Of a stretch of DNA of 64,000 nt, positions 47,503 through 53,774 are shown piece after piece. Position numbers and translations under genes: made by a program. The notes beneath the pieces were generated by a model. That model made no database searches. It was given only the letters and a program-made list of their open reading frames with translations, and was not told the origin of the DNA. This DNA is from Kryptolebias marmoratus (taxonomy: Eukaryota > Chordata > Actinopteri > Cyprinodontiformes > Rivulidae), in contig NC_051439.1 of assembly GCF_001649575.2 (NCBI RefSeq), positions 7,369,405 through 7,433,404 on the forward strand. Reading direction: 5' to 3'. The first letter of the stretch is position 1, and each line of letters opens with the position of its first letter.

Positions 47503-48090
47503 CCTTAATTTGAAAAAAGGATCTCTTTACTATAGAATTAATCAGTTTTTCGAGGTTAAAAATTGAATCAGGTATCACCTCTAAATCTTTTATGTGAGAT
47601 TTTACAAACAAGTCCAGGCTTCCCAGATCTGTGGTTTCCACTTTCCATTTTATTCTCATTGACATTTAAAAAGTTTGAAGCCATTCAAGCTTTTACCTCA
47701 GTGAAACAGTAGAAGAATGGTTTCAGTGAAAAAGAATGATTGTGCTTTAACTGTGGGTAGATCTGAGTGTTGTCTGCGAACATGTAGATGCAAAATAAAA
47801 TGGGCCCAAGAATAGAACCAGGGAGAACTCCACATGTGACGGGTGGGGCTGATAAAGGAGCAGATTCTCCGAGGCTTACAGAGAACCTCCTGTCAGACAG
47901 GTAAGACCTGAACCAACCAAACCATGTCCAAATCCTTTGACACCAAAATAAAGGAGAGAGTTCGTAAACAACCTCCTTGTTGCAGATGCTTTTAAAACTT
48001 ACCTGGATTTTGACTGCGATGACCACAGAAATCAGCTCTTTATCAAGTTCCCTCATAACGACCAGCTTCTTCAGAGTCAGACTGCACAAT
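18539..48090 (-). CDS. pacs2: phosphofurin acidic cluster sorting protein 2 (23 exons; first coding exon off window)
   Basis: Twenty-three exons give 2521 nt of continuous frame, about 839 residues plus stop. The mammalian protein is about 890, so only the N-terminal 45-50 residues are missing. PACS2 is a cytosolic adaptor that binds acidic-cluster cargo (furin family), coat proteins and CK2, and acts in ER-mitochondria contacts. Visible parts in order: the furin/cargo-binding region (exons 2-5, with the basic [17 protein letters not shown]), an acidic Ser/Glu stretch (exon 6), a basic nuclear-signal-like [11 protein letters not shown] (exon 7), an acidic cluster (exon 9), the [11 protein letters not shown] site (exon 13, corresponding to the Akt/14-3-3 site Ser437 of human PACS2), and the conserved C-terminal region (exons 14-24). 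I prefer PACS2 over PACS1 because of [31 protein letters not shown] and the ending FPIGIFGH. All introns are GT-AG except one GC-AG. No disabling change was seen. Exon numbers assume one missing upstream coding exon. Confidence 0.95.
19001..19114 (-). CDS. pacs2: pacs2 exon 23
   Basis: 114 nt, acceptor cgccag| and donor AGAG|gtattt. It encodes [17 protein letters not shown], then [18 protein letters not shown], almost invariant in PACS proteins. Confidence 0.96.
19115..20545. other. pacs2 intron 22
   Basis: 1.4 kb intron, about half of it a reversed, truncated Tc1/mariner-like element (19336-20014). The remainder is AT-rich. Confidence 0.85.
19336..20014 (-). mobile_element. Tc1/mariner-like element, truncated (copy A)
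   Basis: Left end 'caatctcaattctgagagag' is the family's terminal repeat. It is followed by the 'aaatgtaaataaa' and 'gatttgcaaatc' subterminal blocks. Beyond 19500 the transposase region is reversed ('cagatcagttctcctctgtc', 'gagctttggtccagagaaga') and decayed. It breaks off near 20014 within the 5' part. Same family as 24772 and 35619. Confidence 0.75.
20546..20769 (-). CDS. pacs2: pacs2 exon 22
   Basis: 224 nt, acceptor ttccag| and donor AAGG|gtacgt. It encodes [36 protein letters not shown] and [14 protein letters not shown]. This is a strong match to the PACS C-terminal domain. Confidence 0.95.
20868..22009 (-). mobile_element. Tc1-like transposon with dead transposase
   Basis: 1142-bp element. 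The left end cactatattgccaaaagtat and the right end 'acatttggcattatagtg' form inverted repeats. Minus-strand fragments (21345-21593, 21169-21372) belong to a Tc1 transposase, including [17 protein letters not shown] around the second catalytic Asp (family pattern QDNxPxHKA). Several stops and frameshifts make it inactive. Confidence 0.85.
21169..21593 (-). pseudogene. Tc1 transposase remnant
   Basis: Two overlapping open stretches in different frames, [13 protein letters not shown] and [20 protein letters not shown], that would be continuous in an intact Tc1 DDE transposase. A frameshift and stop lie between them near 21350. It lies inside the transposon at 20868-22009. Confidence 0.75.
22339..22474 (-). 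CDS. pacs2: pacs2 exon 21 (Ser/Pro-rich)
   Basis: 136 nt, acceptor tttcag| and donor ACAG|gtaaaa. It encodes [19 protein letters not shown] and [14 protein letters not shown], a proline/serine-rich linker with many SP/TP sites. It ends FCAY plus a split Ser codon. Confidence 0.92.
23067..23290 (+). repeat. dispersed repeat R1
   Basis: Two joined pieces with 'gaccttgaaatcaatagg' and 'gaccttgaaatcagtgggga', ending 'gaacgggcgtataaaa'. Confidence 0.65.
23688..23890 (-). repeat. dispersed repeat R1, reversed
   Basis: Reversed R1: 'ccctattgatttcacagtca' and 'gatccttattgatttcaagg' with 'ggtcaaggtcaccc'. Confidence 0.65.
24089..24131 (-). CDS. pacs2: pacs2 exon 20 (43 nt)
   Basis: Small exon encoding [14 protein letters not shown]. 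Acceptor tttcag| and donor TCAG|gtaagg. It is separated from exon 19 by 135 nt. Confidence 0.93.
24267..24309 (-). CDS. pacs2: pacs2 exon 19 (43 nt)
   Basis: Small exon encoding [14 protein letters not shown] after a split Ser codon. Acceptor cctcag| and donor CGGG|gtaagt. The invariant QKFIPF block of PACS proteins identifies it. It lies 6 kb from exon 18. Confidence 0.94.
24772..25488 (+). mobile_element. Tc1/mariner-like element, internally deleted (copy B)
   Basis: Plus-oriented copy. Left end near 'gggacgttgtgggaaatgta', right end 'ttattgtggttg' followed by TA (25489-25490). The transposase region runs to 'gctctatcaggcaaacaaga' and then jumps directly to the 3' subterminal block, so most of the second half of the gene is deleted. 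Confidence 0.75.
26385..26575 (-). mobile_element. SINE-like dispersed repeat fragment (reversed)
   Basis: Contains 'gacaccctggacaggacgca', 'agtccatcacagggacacat' and 'tttttggtctgtgggagg', the 3' part of a very common fish repeat, here reversed relative to the copy at 47138-47472. Confidence 0.6.
28855..29365. repeat. degenerate TTTTAGC tandem repeat
   Basis: Second tract of the type at 2690-3080, with many 'ttagctactgttttgct' and 'ttagcttt' units. Confidence 0.6.
30367..30475 (-). CDS. pacs2: pacs2 exon 18
   Basis: 109 nt, acceptor gtgcag| and donor GGAG|gtacgt. It encodes [20 protein letters not shown] and [15 protein letters not shown]. Confidence 0.95.
30617..30727 (-). CDS. pacs2: pacs2 exon 17
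   Basis: 111 nt, acceptor cttcag| and donor ATTG|gtgggc. It encodes [20 protein letters not shown] and [16 protein letters not shown]. Confidence 0.95.
30728..32046. other. pacs2 intron 16
   Basis: 1.3 kb intron with a SINE-like element (31425-31735) and an (ATCC)n tract (31933-31956). Confidence 0.85.
31425..31735 (+). mobile_element. SINE-like element with B-box-like motif
   Basis: Contains tgggttcgagcccaggttg (31440), close to a pol III B box (GGTTCGANNCC), then 'gtgggaggttggacccctgc' and a tail 'tagtctgtgggaggaaaccg' shared with another fish repeat. A tRNA-derived SINE is likely but the head is degraded. Confidence 0.5.
32047..32201 (-). CDS. pacs2: pacs2 exon 16
   Basis: 155 nt, acceptor ctacag| and donor CTAG|gttggt. 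It encodes [38 protein letters not shown] and LIIPL, highly conserved in PACS proteins. Confidence 0.95.
32293..32399 (-). CDS. pacs2: pacs2 exon 15
   Basis: 107 nt, acceptor tttcag| and donor GATT|gtgagc. It encodes [20 protein letters not shown] and [15 protein letters not shown]. The exon 15/16 codon is TT+C (Phe), where mammals have Tyr before CNCNSQ. The following intron is only 91 nt and contains a long C run. Confidence 0.94.
32400..32911. other. pacs2 intron 14
   Basis: 512-base intron with a partial R2 copy (32475-32590). Nothing else recognised. Confidence 0.85.
32475..32590 (+). repeat. dispersed repeat R2, partial
   Basis: Contains 'ttagcactcagagcgtgtgt', 'gactcttagctactaccac' and 'cagttgcagccattgttgt'. 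Confidence 0.6.
32912..33016 (-). CDS. pacs2: pacs2 exon 14
   Basis: 105 nt, phase 0, acceptor ttctag| and donor TCAG|gtagga. It encodes [20 protein letters not shown] and [14 protein letters not shown], the start of the conserved C-terminal PACS domain. Confidence 0.95.
33240..33372 (-). CDS. pacs2: pacs2 exon 13 (Akt/14-3-3 site; GC donor)
   Basis: 133 nt, acceptor ttccag|. It encodes [19 protein letters not shown], then [18 protein letters not shown] and RCHLQ. RGRSTS corresponds to the region of human PACS2 Ser437, an Akt site that binds 14-3-3 proteins when phosphorylated. The exon must end after CTACAG to join exon 14 in frame, and the next bases are gcagga, so the donor is GC rather than GT. 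Confidence 0.9.
33373..34112. other. pacs2 intron 12
   Basis: 740-base intron, about three quarters R2 repeat (33540-34112), which runs up to the exon 12 donor. Confidence 0.85.
33540..34108 (+). repeat. dispersed repeat R2, two units next to pacs2 exon 12
   Basis: Two units, each with 'gactctcagctac', a 'gagttacagccattttt'-like block and 'atattttgctaac'. The last unit ends 'gacaaacacagatgcac', where the final AC is the complement of the exon 12 donor GT. Confidence 0.65.
34113..34237 (-). CDS. pacs2: pacs2 exon 12
   Basis: 125 nt, acceptor cctcag| and donor ACAG|gtgcat. It encodes [20 protein letters not shown] and [20 protein letters not shown], matching the family's ERLP-SG-KTESL block. 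Copies of repeat R2 press close on both sides, and repeat-like sequence begins within a few bases of the donor. Confidence 0.92.
34238..35159. other. pacs2 intron 11
   Basis: 922-base intron, largely R2 repeat (34262-34935), starting 25 bases from the exon 12 acceptor. Confidence 0.85.
34262..34935 (+). repeat. dispersed repeat R2, near-complete plus second unit
   Basis: Begins with the family's terminal motif (ctcgaaggaacgcatatcgc), then 'gactctcagctaccacc', 'gtggcggccatcttgaattg' and 'gagatattttgctaacagac', followed by a second more divergent unit. Confidence 0.65.
35160..35231 (-). CDS. pacs2: pacs2 exon 11 (72 nt)
   Basis: Phase 0 at both ends, acceptor ttctag| and donor CTTT|gtgagt. 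It encodes [17 protein letters not shown] and VSDNVTF. The linker is weakly conserved, but position, splice sites and frame all fit. Confidence 0.85.
35427..35517 (-). CDS. pacs2: pacs2 exon 10
   Basis: 91 nt, acceptor attcag| and donor CCCG|gtgaga. It encodes [20 protein letters not shown] and [10 protein letters not shown], a Ser-rich linker whose wording favours PACS2 over PACS1. Confidence 0.94.
35518..36811. other. pacs2 intron 9
   Basis: 1.3 kb intron, almost entirely a Tc1/mariner-like element (35619-36629). Confidence 0.85.
35619..36629 (+). mobile_element. Tc1/mariner-like element (copy C)
   Basis: 1011-bp element starting caaccccaaactctgaaagg and ending 'gtcagaattaggattg', flanked by TA on both sides (35617-35618 and 36630-36631), the canonical Tc1/mariner target duplication. 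The transposase region (gctcatttcaaatggactga, gatggtatgggggtgcatta) is present in plus orientation but has deletions and stops. It is non-autonomous. Confidence 0.85.
36812..36966 (-). CDS. pacs2: pacs2 exon 9 (acidic cluster)
   Basis: 155 nt, acceptor gtgaaag| and donor TCAA|gtgggc. It encodes [20 protein letters not shown], then [20 protein letters not shown]. The DDDDS element is a CK2-type phosphorylatable acidic cluster. [14 protein letters not shown] is reminiscent of PACS1 as well as PACS2. Confidence 0.94.
37053..37112 (-). CDS. pacs2: pacs2 exon 8 (60 nt)
   Basis: Phase 0 at both ends, acceptor ttttag| and donor TGAG|gtgagt. It encodes [20 protein letters not shown], an amphipathic basic helix that is conserved in PACS proteins. 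Confidence 0.94.
38615..38755 (-). repeat. dispersed repeat R1, reversed (part before L1)
   Basis: Contains 'gtgatccctattgatttcaa' and 'ggtcaaaggtcaaggtcac'. It continues after the L1 at 39351. Confidence 0.7.
38756..39350 (+). mobile_element. L1-type LINE, 5'-truncated, with poly(A) and 17-bp duplication
   Basis: The first 290 bases encode the C-terminus of an L1/Tx1-like ORF2: [20 protein letters not shown], then [20 protein letters not shown] and [19 protein letters not shown] with a stop. A 3'UTR and an A-rich tail (aataaagtataaaaaaaa) follow. The 17 bases aggaatgtcaaactgca occur immediately before (38739-38755) and after (39351-39367), a clear target-site duplication. The ORF tail is intact, so the insertion is fairly young. 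Confidence 0.9.
39351..39728 (-). repeat. dispersed repeat R1, reversed, three units (part after L1)
   Basis: Continues the R1 copy broken by the L1. Units recur with 'ggacacttcatgggttgaag', 'gatccctaatgatttcaagg' and 'gaagaccttttctgtgctct'. Confidence 0.7.
40076..40125. repeat. (TA)n(TG)n microsatellite beside pacs2 exon 7 donor
   Basis: About 40 bases of TA followed by 10 of TG. In the transcript this is CA then TA repeat starting 8 bases inside intron 7, after gtaagaga. Confidence 0.9.
40133..40213 (-). CDS. pacs2: pacs2 exon 7 (basic NLS-like)
   Basis: 81 nt, phase 0, acceptor cttcag| and donor CAGG|gtaaga. It encodes [18 protein letters not shown] and [16 protein letters not shown] resembles a nuclear localisation signal. 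The donor is followed by a CA then TA repeat (40076-40125). Confidence 0.94.
40354..40427 (-). CDS. pacs2: pacs2 exon 6 (acidic)
   Basis: 74 nt, acceptor ctgtag| and donor ACAG|gtcatg. It encodes [19 protein letters not shown] and AVQGQ, a dense acidic/Ser stretch with several CK2-type sites, part of the autoregulatory middle of the protein. Confidence 0.94.
40699..40858 (-). CDS. pacs2: pacs2 exon 5
   Basis: 160 nt, acceptor tcccag| and donor TCCG|gtatgt. It encodes [20 protein letters not shown] and [17 protein letters not shown], the end of the cargo-binding domain. It ends one base into the Asp codon completed by exon 6. Confidence 0.95.
40955..41085 (+). repeat. dispersed repeat R2, partial
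   Basis: Contains 'gccctcttgaatagggttga', 'attactttctgagagttt' and 'gggatattttgctgaagg'. Confidence 0.55.
41748..42061. repeat. composite repeat R3 + R1
   Basis: Starts with a palindromic 'acctccgtaaaggaggt', runs through 'tgtttgtctgtctgtgtgca' and 'agtttggtgctgatctggtc', then into reversed R1 (ggacacctcgtgggtcaagg). The same composite occurs at 60521-60830. Confidence 0.6.
42062..42145 (-). repeat. dispersed repeat R2, reversed fragment
   Basis: Contains 'tagtcaaccttagcatactc', 'aaaaatggctgtccttgagt' and 'gaattttacagatgttaagc'. Confidence 0.5.
42328..42358. repeat. (GT)n followed by G-run
   Basis: About 11 GT units, then nine G. Confidence 0.9.
42719..43105 (+). repeat. dispersed repeat R2, near-complete single unit
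   Basis: Best single R2 unit: starts 'cattccttgaaggaatgcat' and 'atcgcccgctgctttccac', then 'gatgaccctctgctactacc', 'gtggcagccatctcaaactg' and 'ccagtggttcatgagacaga'. Confidence 0.7.
43449..43690 (+). repeat. dispersed repeat R1, long copy
   Basis: Starts 'aaaagtacggccaatggtac', with the same left extension as 3275 and 52247, then 'ctgaaatcaatagggatcat' and 'gtgtccagctgtgcagtttg'. Confidence 0.65.
44124..44325 (+). repeat. dispersed repeat R1
   Basis: Contains 'gaccttgaaatcaacaggga' and 'gtccagagacaggtggacat'. Confidence 0.65.
44385..44605 (-). repeat. dispersed repeat R2, reversed
   Basis: Reversed R2: 'gtttagcaaaatatcttgtg', 'ttcaagatggctgctacagc' and 'tataactcagtgagttttgc'. Confidence 0.6.
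45138..45263 (-). CDS. pacs2: pacs2 exon 4
   Basis: 126 nt, phase 0, acceptor tttcag| and donor GGAG|gtacag. It encodes [17 protein letters not shown] followed by the basic [19 protein letters not shown]. This is the most conserved part of the PACS cargo-binding region. Confidence 0.96.
45264..45580. other. pacs2 intron 3
   Basis: 317-base intron, AT-rich, nothing recognised. Confidence 0.85.
45581..45670 (-). CDS. pacs2: pacs2 exon 3
   Basis: 90 nt, phase 0 at both ends, acceptor ccacag| and donor ACAG|gtaaaa. It encodes [20 protein letters not shown] and [10 protein letters not shown] in the cargo-binding domain. Confidence 0.95.
45996..46553. mobile_element. non-autonomous hAT element (Charlie-like)
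   Basis: 558-bp element with ends caggggtgtcaaac and the inverted gtttgacacgtgtg, and the family's typical 'gggccggatctggcccgcgg' near the right end. Flanks ctccatat (45988-45995) and ctctatat (46554-46561) match at 7 of 8, an 8-bp hAT target duplication. No transposase remains. Confidence 0.8.
46840..46990. other. CpG-rich patch in pacs2 intron 2
   Basis: About 150 bases with roughly 18 CpG, in an otherwise CpG-poor intron (for example ccagccccggcccggcgcag). It could be an internal promoter, a decayed GC-rich insertion or chance. No exon with clear homology begins here. Confidence 0.4.
47138..47472 (+). mobile_element. SINE-like dispersed repeat
   Basis: Contains 'tggtgtagtggttagagctg' (A-box-like), 'gcatcccggcctggggcctt', 'ggtttcctcccacagaccaa', 'catgttaggttaattggtgg' and 'gacctgtccagggtgtcccc', the hallmark order of a very common fish interspersed repeat. 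It ends in a TA microsatellite. Confidence 0.65.
47473..47501. repeat. (TA)n microsatellite
   Basis: 29 bases of TA at the tail of the SINE-like repeat. Confidence 0.95.
47510..47985 (-). mobile_element. L2/Rex1-type LINE reverse transcriptase fragment
   Basis: On the minus strand it reads [34 protein letters not shown] and [11 protein letters not shown], the classic VPQGSILGP...FADDTQ core of a L2/Rex1-like reverse transcriptase. The catalytic FADD is changed to FADN, and a deletion joins ILFCIYM directly to FADN. Inactive. It ends about 18 bases from the pacs2 exon 2 donor. Confidence 0.8.
48003..48090 (-). CDS. pacs2: pacs2 exon 2
   Basis: 88 nt, acceptor ctccccag| and donor CCAG|gtaagt. 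It encodes [18 protein letters not shown] and [11 protein letters not shown], the start of the cargo-binding domain. It opens with the last base of a codon begun in the unseen exon 1 (Arg in the family). Confidence 0.94.
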
Positions 48091-50499
48091 CTGGGGAGAG
48101 ACACAGAAAAGCTGTTGAGTTTTAGCACCAGCGGTGTGTTTCATTACACACAAACGGGTGAGTCATCACAACAGGCCGGACCGTGTTTACCAAACAGCTA
48201 GAGAGACGAGCCGTTAACGAGGGAACACGACAGATGATGAGCCTTCTTTTAATTTACTCAGAACGATCCTGCCCTGTGCAAGCGCCAACAGCAGCGGCAG
48301 GCAGCTGTAGCAGTCCTGGTGTACCCTGGGGTACTTCCTGCAGGAGTACCACAGCGTATGAATGAATCCCTGTGAAGTTCTGAAAACTGGAGTTGCTTCA
48401 AAGCTGTTTTTCAAACTTTGAAGAGAACAGATAAGATATTAAATGTTCATAACTTAAGCTGAATAACCTTAGCACATTCCTTTCAGATGCTTCCTTCCAA
48501 AAAGTAAAACAAAAATAAAAAATTTATTTTTAAACAAAGCTTTTTGTTTTGAGATGGTCTTTGGTTCTTCAGACGAAATCGCTCAGAAGAGCAGCTCAGA
48601 AAATGGTCGGCTCAATCTGGAGGCCAGCCATTTATCATCCAGCTCACGGATGGTTCATCTATTAGGAGTTCTGCTCAGTCCAAGGACAACTTGTTTTTCT
48701 CTGGGATACAAACAAACAGCATTGAATGCTGTTCAGCCGATAAACAAGGTTTACTGCCATGAAGGGTAAAGACGTAGGTTGAACGACCACTAGAGACGAC
48801 AGTGCGCTGAGTGAAAGCCTGATGCACAAACTATTACCAGTCATTAAAGAACGTGGAACCTGACCATGGATGTAATCCAACTCCTCTGTAGCTCTCCTAT
48901 TTTAAGAACAGGAAATGAATAGGTTCGGATGCAAACAAAGGAAAACAGCAGCGGCATTAGTAAAGGCCTTTCAGAACCGCGCGGTAATTATGATGCTTTG
49001 GCTCGGCGGCAGAAAGGTATCAATCAGCCTCAGCGTAAAAGAAAACCTCGGGGCAGAGTGCCGAAATGATGGTGAAACCCCAGCAGGCTGACTGAAGAGC
49101 TTTCTCCACTTCAGCTGAAATGACCCGAGCCAAATGAAGGCTCCCATTGTCTTCAGCCTCCTTTACGAACAGACAATGTGCAGCATTCTCCTCCTCCTGT
49201 TTCCATTGGTCCCAAGCCCACAGCTCCATCTATTTCACGAATGCTAGGTGGTTGGATGTTGGGTTTGTGTAGGCAAAGATGGCCTGACAGCTTTGCTTAA
49301 AGTCCCCATTTGGCTCTTGAAACGTGAGATTTTTATTCTTGTCTCATGAAGCAAATCTCCAGGAATAAATCCCCCCCCTCCCCGCCATAATAAGAGCATC
49401 AAAGCTCTGCTTCTAACAACGTACAAAAAGAATTATTAGCTAAGTTCAGACTGGAGACAAAAGTGGACCAAATCAGATTGTTTTTTCCCCCCGACCCATA
49501 TCTGAAGTTTTTATGACAGTCTGAATGTGCAAAATACTATTTTGTTTATATCCGACCCAGGTTACTTTCATATTTGGTACTAAATCGGATGCATATCCAA
49601 TGTTTTTCAAAGCAATCGTAGTCTGAACGGTCATGTCGCTTTTCATCTGACTTTTAAATCGTCAAAGTAGGCGTAATTACTGATATTATCTTTACCAACG
49701 TCATGCAGTTTAAAGCTTGGAACTGTGCGCATCTTCAGCTAAAGAATAGAAGTCCAGATGCTTCGTCTTTTTTTTTTTTTTTTTTTAGATTTTCCATTTC
49801 CTGGATGATTGAGCAGCTACCCCAGCATATCGGCTGTCGGACTTTCTGTAAAACTTTGAATAAACACAAAACTCAGTGAAATACCTGCTAATTGTAACAA
49901 TTTAGCTAATTGTTCAAATGAGCTAAATGCTATAGGAAAGAAAAGGTTAGGTTTTTAAATTTTGGAAATTTTTTGGGGACTACTTTTGAGAATGTCATGC
50001 TGCTCTGAATGTGTGATTTTGGCCAATGTCAATAAAACTCACAGAATCTTCTTTTCTTCAAATCTGAACAGAGATGATCATTTTCTTTCTTTGCTCTGGA
50101 CCTGAGCAGAGGAACTCGGTTCCTTCTGACCCCTCACCTCCACCCCAGGGACCGGGTTCGAACCCAGAACCAGTAGCCCGTTCGGCGCAGAAGCTGAGCG
50201 GGTGAGGGGCACATCCGACCTGCTGTTGTGATAGCACAGTCACAATCGCTTCATCTGCCAATAACAGCAAAGACACGGGGTTTTGTTTCGATGTCACTGA
50301 TGCGGAGGCGCGAGAGGGACGTAAACACACAGAACCCAAACACGTACTTTCATGCCAGCTGCTTTCCTACCAATATTTAAAGAACAATCTGGATATTTTG
50401 AGTGACACAATATTTAATCTTTAAACATCCACGTTCTGATCAGTGGTTACTTCCTGTTTCCCTAAAGCCAGTATCTCACTGGACATCTGGACATCTACA

Positions 50500-50685
50500 A
50501 GTGATTAACTTTTGGAGCCAACGTGACTCAAGATGGCTGCCACAGCTAATTAACCTTAGCAAACATAACGATGTAGAGAAACTGAGCTAAAACTTGGTGT
50601 GGGAGTGGCTGAGAGTGATTCAGAGCACACGCTCCGAGCGCTGACAGGTCTCACACGTCTTTGTTTAAAGGTTTGCCAATAAAGG
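50500..50685 (-). repeat. dispersed repeat R2, reversed
   Basis: Contains 'gactcaagatggctgccaca', 'ttaaccttagcaaacataac' and 'ggagtggctgagagtgattc'. Confidence 0.6.
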
Positions 50686-51126
50686 CAGCTGGTAATATGC
50701 ATTTATTCAATGAGTAGTTCTTGATTAGTAATATTAACTGGAAAGTGAGAAACCATAATAATATAATAATATAATATTAACACTATAGTAATATTCAAAT
50801 ATCCAGATACAGTATAACAACACAACTGAAACTGAAATCGTGTTATGGTTGGGGACTTATGACCATTTAACAACGCTCCCTGTGTTGCTGGGATAAGCCC
50901 AACACCCGTGCTAAAATTAAACAAGCATCTCACGAGCGTAGTTCAGTCCAAACAACAATAAAATTAAATGGCAAAAATCAAGAAGAAGGTAGAAGAAGAG
51001 AATAACCGTTATCTGCAGCTGGAATGAAAGAGGCTGAATGTGGACAAGACAAAAGGCTCGCCCTGCTGAGGTTTCCTATTTACTCACGGAGGAATTTGCT
51101 GCATGAAACAACATGTAGCAGGAAAA

Positions 51127-51147
51127 TTATTATTATTATTATTATTC
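51127..51147. repeat. (ATT)n microsatellite
   Basis: About seven ATT units. Confidence 0.9.
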
Positions 51148-52246
51148 AGAAAAAAGGATTGAAATGTTAACAGTGAGCATCTCAGATGGTGATTAGGTTC
51201 CTCTCATCGATGCTGAGAAAACATTTTTTCATAAACAATCACGCTAAAGAATGCAGAAATATAGTTTTGTCAACTTATACTTTGAAGTACTTTAAGTTAC
51301 TTATATGTAACAGGTCATTGTCTTTTTCTTAAAGTGACATTATATTCATAATGCAAAATTATGGGAATATAACAGTAATTTGATAGTTTCTAAAATCTGA
51401 TGCAGCTTTTATTATCAGTGACTGATACTTTGTGTTGTAAAATACTACACAATACTCAAATACTACACATGGTAAATACAAAGTTTACCAACTGCTTATC
51501 ATAGTACTTATTCTTTTGAATATTACTCACTGAGTAATACTGAGCAAACAGGACTTTTGTGTTATTGTTGTTGTCCTCTTCTCACCCCTAAAATACAAAT
51601 CTGGCTAAACTGTTTGTCTAATTGTGTCATTTCTCATACACGGACCTGTATGTTTGACAAGTAAATGGTCAAAATCGGTGCCTTTTCCTTTACAACATTA
51701 CGCCAAGTATAAATGAGGCGTCTCAAAATTGAGTTCTCTAAACATCCCCATCCGGACCCTCTGCGCTGCCAGCATTCCTTTATTTTAATTTCAGAAAGCT
51801 GGCAACCCTTCTGCCAACATGAGGCCGCAAGCATGGCATGCATTTCAGCTCCTGCTCCCGCTCACGCCTTCCCACCAGTGATTCTCGGGTCAGTTTAAAG
51901 CTACTGCTCCAAACAGGCTGAGTCAAGCTCAAAACCAAGGAGTGAAGACGGATCTGATTTCCTCTAATGTTTGAAATCCAAGACTAGCAGTAAATGGACA
52001 GATGCTGCATATGAAGTAACAGACGCATAAGCTTGCTCATACACTCTTTAAATTATCAGTGTTGCCATGGAGCAGAGCGCTCGTTGTTTCACGTGTTGGA
52101 GAGCACAGGGAGCTAATTTGATCGGCATCGCACTGAGGCACCTTTTGTGTTCTGGCATTTCCACGAGTGAATGAATGAGTCAGAGAAGCTGAAGGCTGAA
52201 GGACCGATCAGACTTTATATAAAACCTTTGCTTGATATTAGAAAAC

Positions 52247-52545
52247 AAGAGTACGGTCGACGGTACCTAATCCACTCGTCAGAGTAACCAAAAGCCAAAG
52301 CGTGAAATCCCACACACAACAATCCTGAATACAAGGTTTCCACAAAGGGTACACCAGTTACCTTTAACTTTGATCTCGCCACTTTGAAATCAATAGGGAT
52401 CATCCTTGACCTATGAGGTGTCAAGCTGTGCCGTTTGACATTTCTATGTTGAAGTTTTATCAGTTTAGACCCCCGACACGAAACTGTCCACAGACAAACG
52501 GCGTCATAACATAAAACGACTTGTTTTAGGACTGGTGTATAAAAA
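52247..52545 (+). repeat. dispersed repeat R1, long copy
   Basis: Starts 'gagtacggtcgacggtacct', runs through 'gaaatcaatagggatcatcc' and ends 'taggactggtgtataaaa'. It is nearly full length compared with the 3275 copy. Confidence 0.65.
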
Positions 52546-53774
52546 AGGAAAACTTTGGTGAAATGTTGCCAATATGAACAGGACTTCTAAATGTTAGCCT
52601 AAAACACAAAAGAAATGGAAAAACAGCGGAGCCCAGAGTTTAATCCCCCCCGATACCAAATCCTCTGTTACCTGTTACCTGCAGACTCATCTTTAGGGTT
52701 ACTCAGCATAGAGTGATCAGTAAGTATTTCTTAGTATTATTTAGTAGTAAGTACTTCTGATAATGTATGTATGTACTTCTGAAACAAAAAAAACGGTTTT
52801 TAAACAGAGTGACTGAGTCTCCCTTTTTGATTTGATTTAGTATTCTTACACTATTATAACTATAAACTAATGGTTATCAAGCAACGTGATACTATTGGGT
52901 TATCATATCATCAGAAGCTCTTACCAGCCAATCATCATCCTCGTCACCTGATCCTTGACCGTGCAGCTTATACTGTGTCAAAGAGCTGAAGTGCCCTAAA
53001 TTCACACATCTCATGGGGTCCCTGTCTGCACACATGTGTTCCACGGTGGTAACCCTGCAGTCTGTTTTTCAGTCAGATTCAAACCACCTCTTGTTTTAGA
53101 AGTCTCTATGAAAAAAGGGGGGCCCTAGGTGAAACCCCATCACTCGCTGCAGAGCTGAGTGCATCTCAGTGACACTGCTGAACCGACTCAGGAGTGGTTT
53201 TTAATACTGAATGTCCTGAAAAATGTGGAGAACAGATACAGGCCTTGGAGAGCAACAGCCCTATTTTTCTACAGAACATATTTTTAAATAAATAAATACT
53301 TATATAAACACACGATTTGAATTGCATATTCTTTATAACACAAATAGGTGGATAGTCGACAAAACCTTCCTGCTGATGAGTTGTTTTTTTAATGAACTGG
53401 GTCGGGTCTTTTATGTTAACCTTCCTGTGATGTGTTGCACAATGAAGAGGCGGCATCACTCAGAACTGATTAAAAAAAAAAAAAACGCAACTAGTGTTTT
53501 GCAAGCAAACATCTGAGCATACATTAGATTTTATGAACTAACCAGGAAGCACAGAGCGCATAAAATGCCTCGAGTGCGTCACATCTGCCTTATTTGAAGA
53601 AACGCATTAATCTTACAGAACACAGAAAACCAGACTAATCAGCTAAAAATTAAGAAGGAGCTGCCTAAACCGGGTCTGAAGAACTCCTCAAACAAGAGAT
53701 TGTACCCGTCAGTAGGTACAATCTAGGGAACAAAAAGGTTTCACATTTCTGTGGTAGTTGGATTTCAAGCAGGA

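Larger units (their letters stand above)
45671..48002. other. pacs2 intron 2
   Basis: 2.3 kb intron with a hAT element (45996-46553), a CpG-rich patch (46840-46990), a SINE-like repeat (47138-47472) with a TA tract, and a LINE fragment (47510-47985) reaching almost to the exon 2 donor. Confidence 0.85.

Noticed and set aside
50150..50215. Possible tRNA gene around gggttcgaacccagaacc
   Set aside because: It has a B-box-like T-loop, but no matching acceptor stem, A box or anticodon arm can be built around it at tRNA spacing on either strand.
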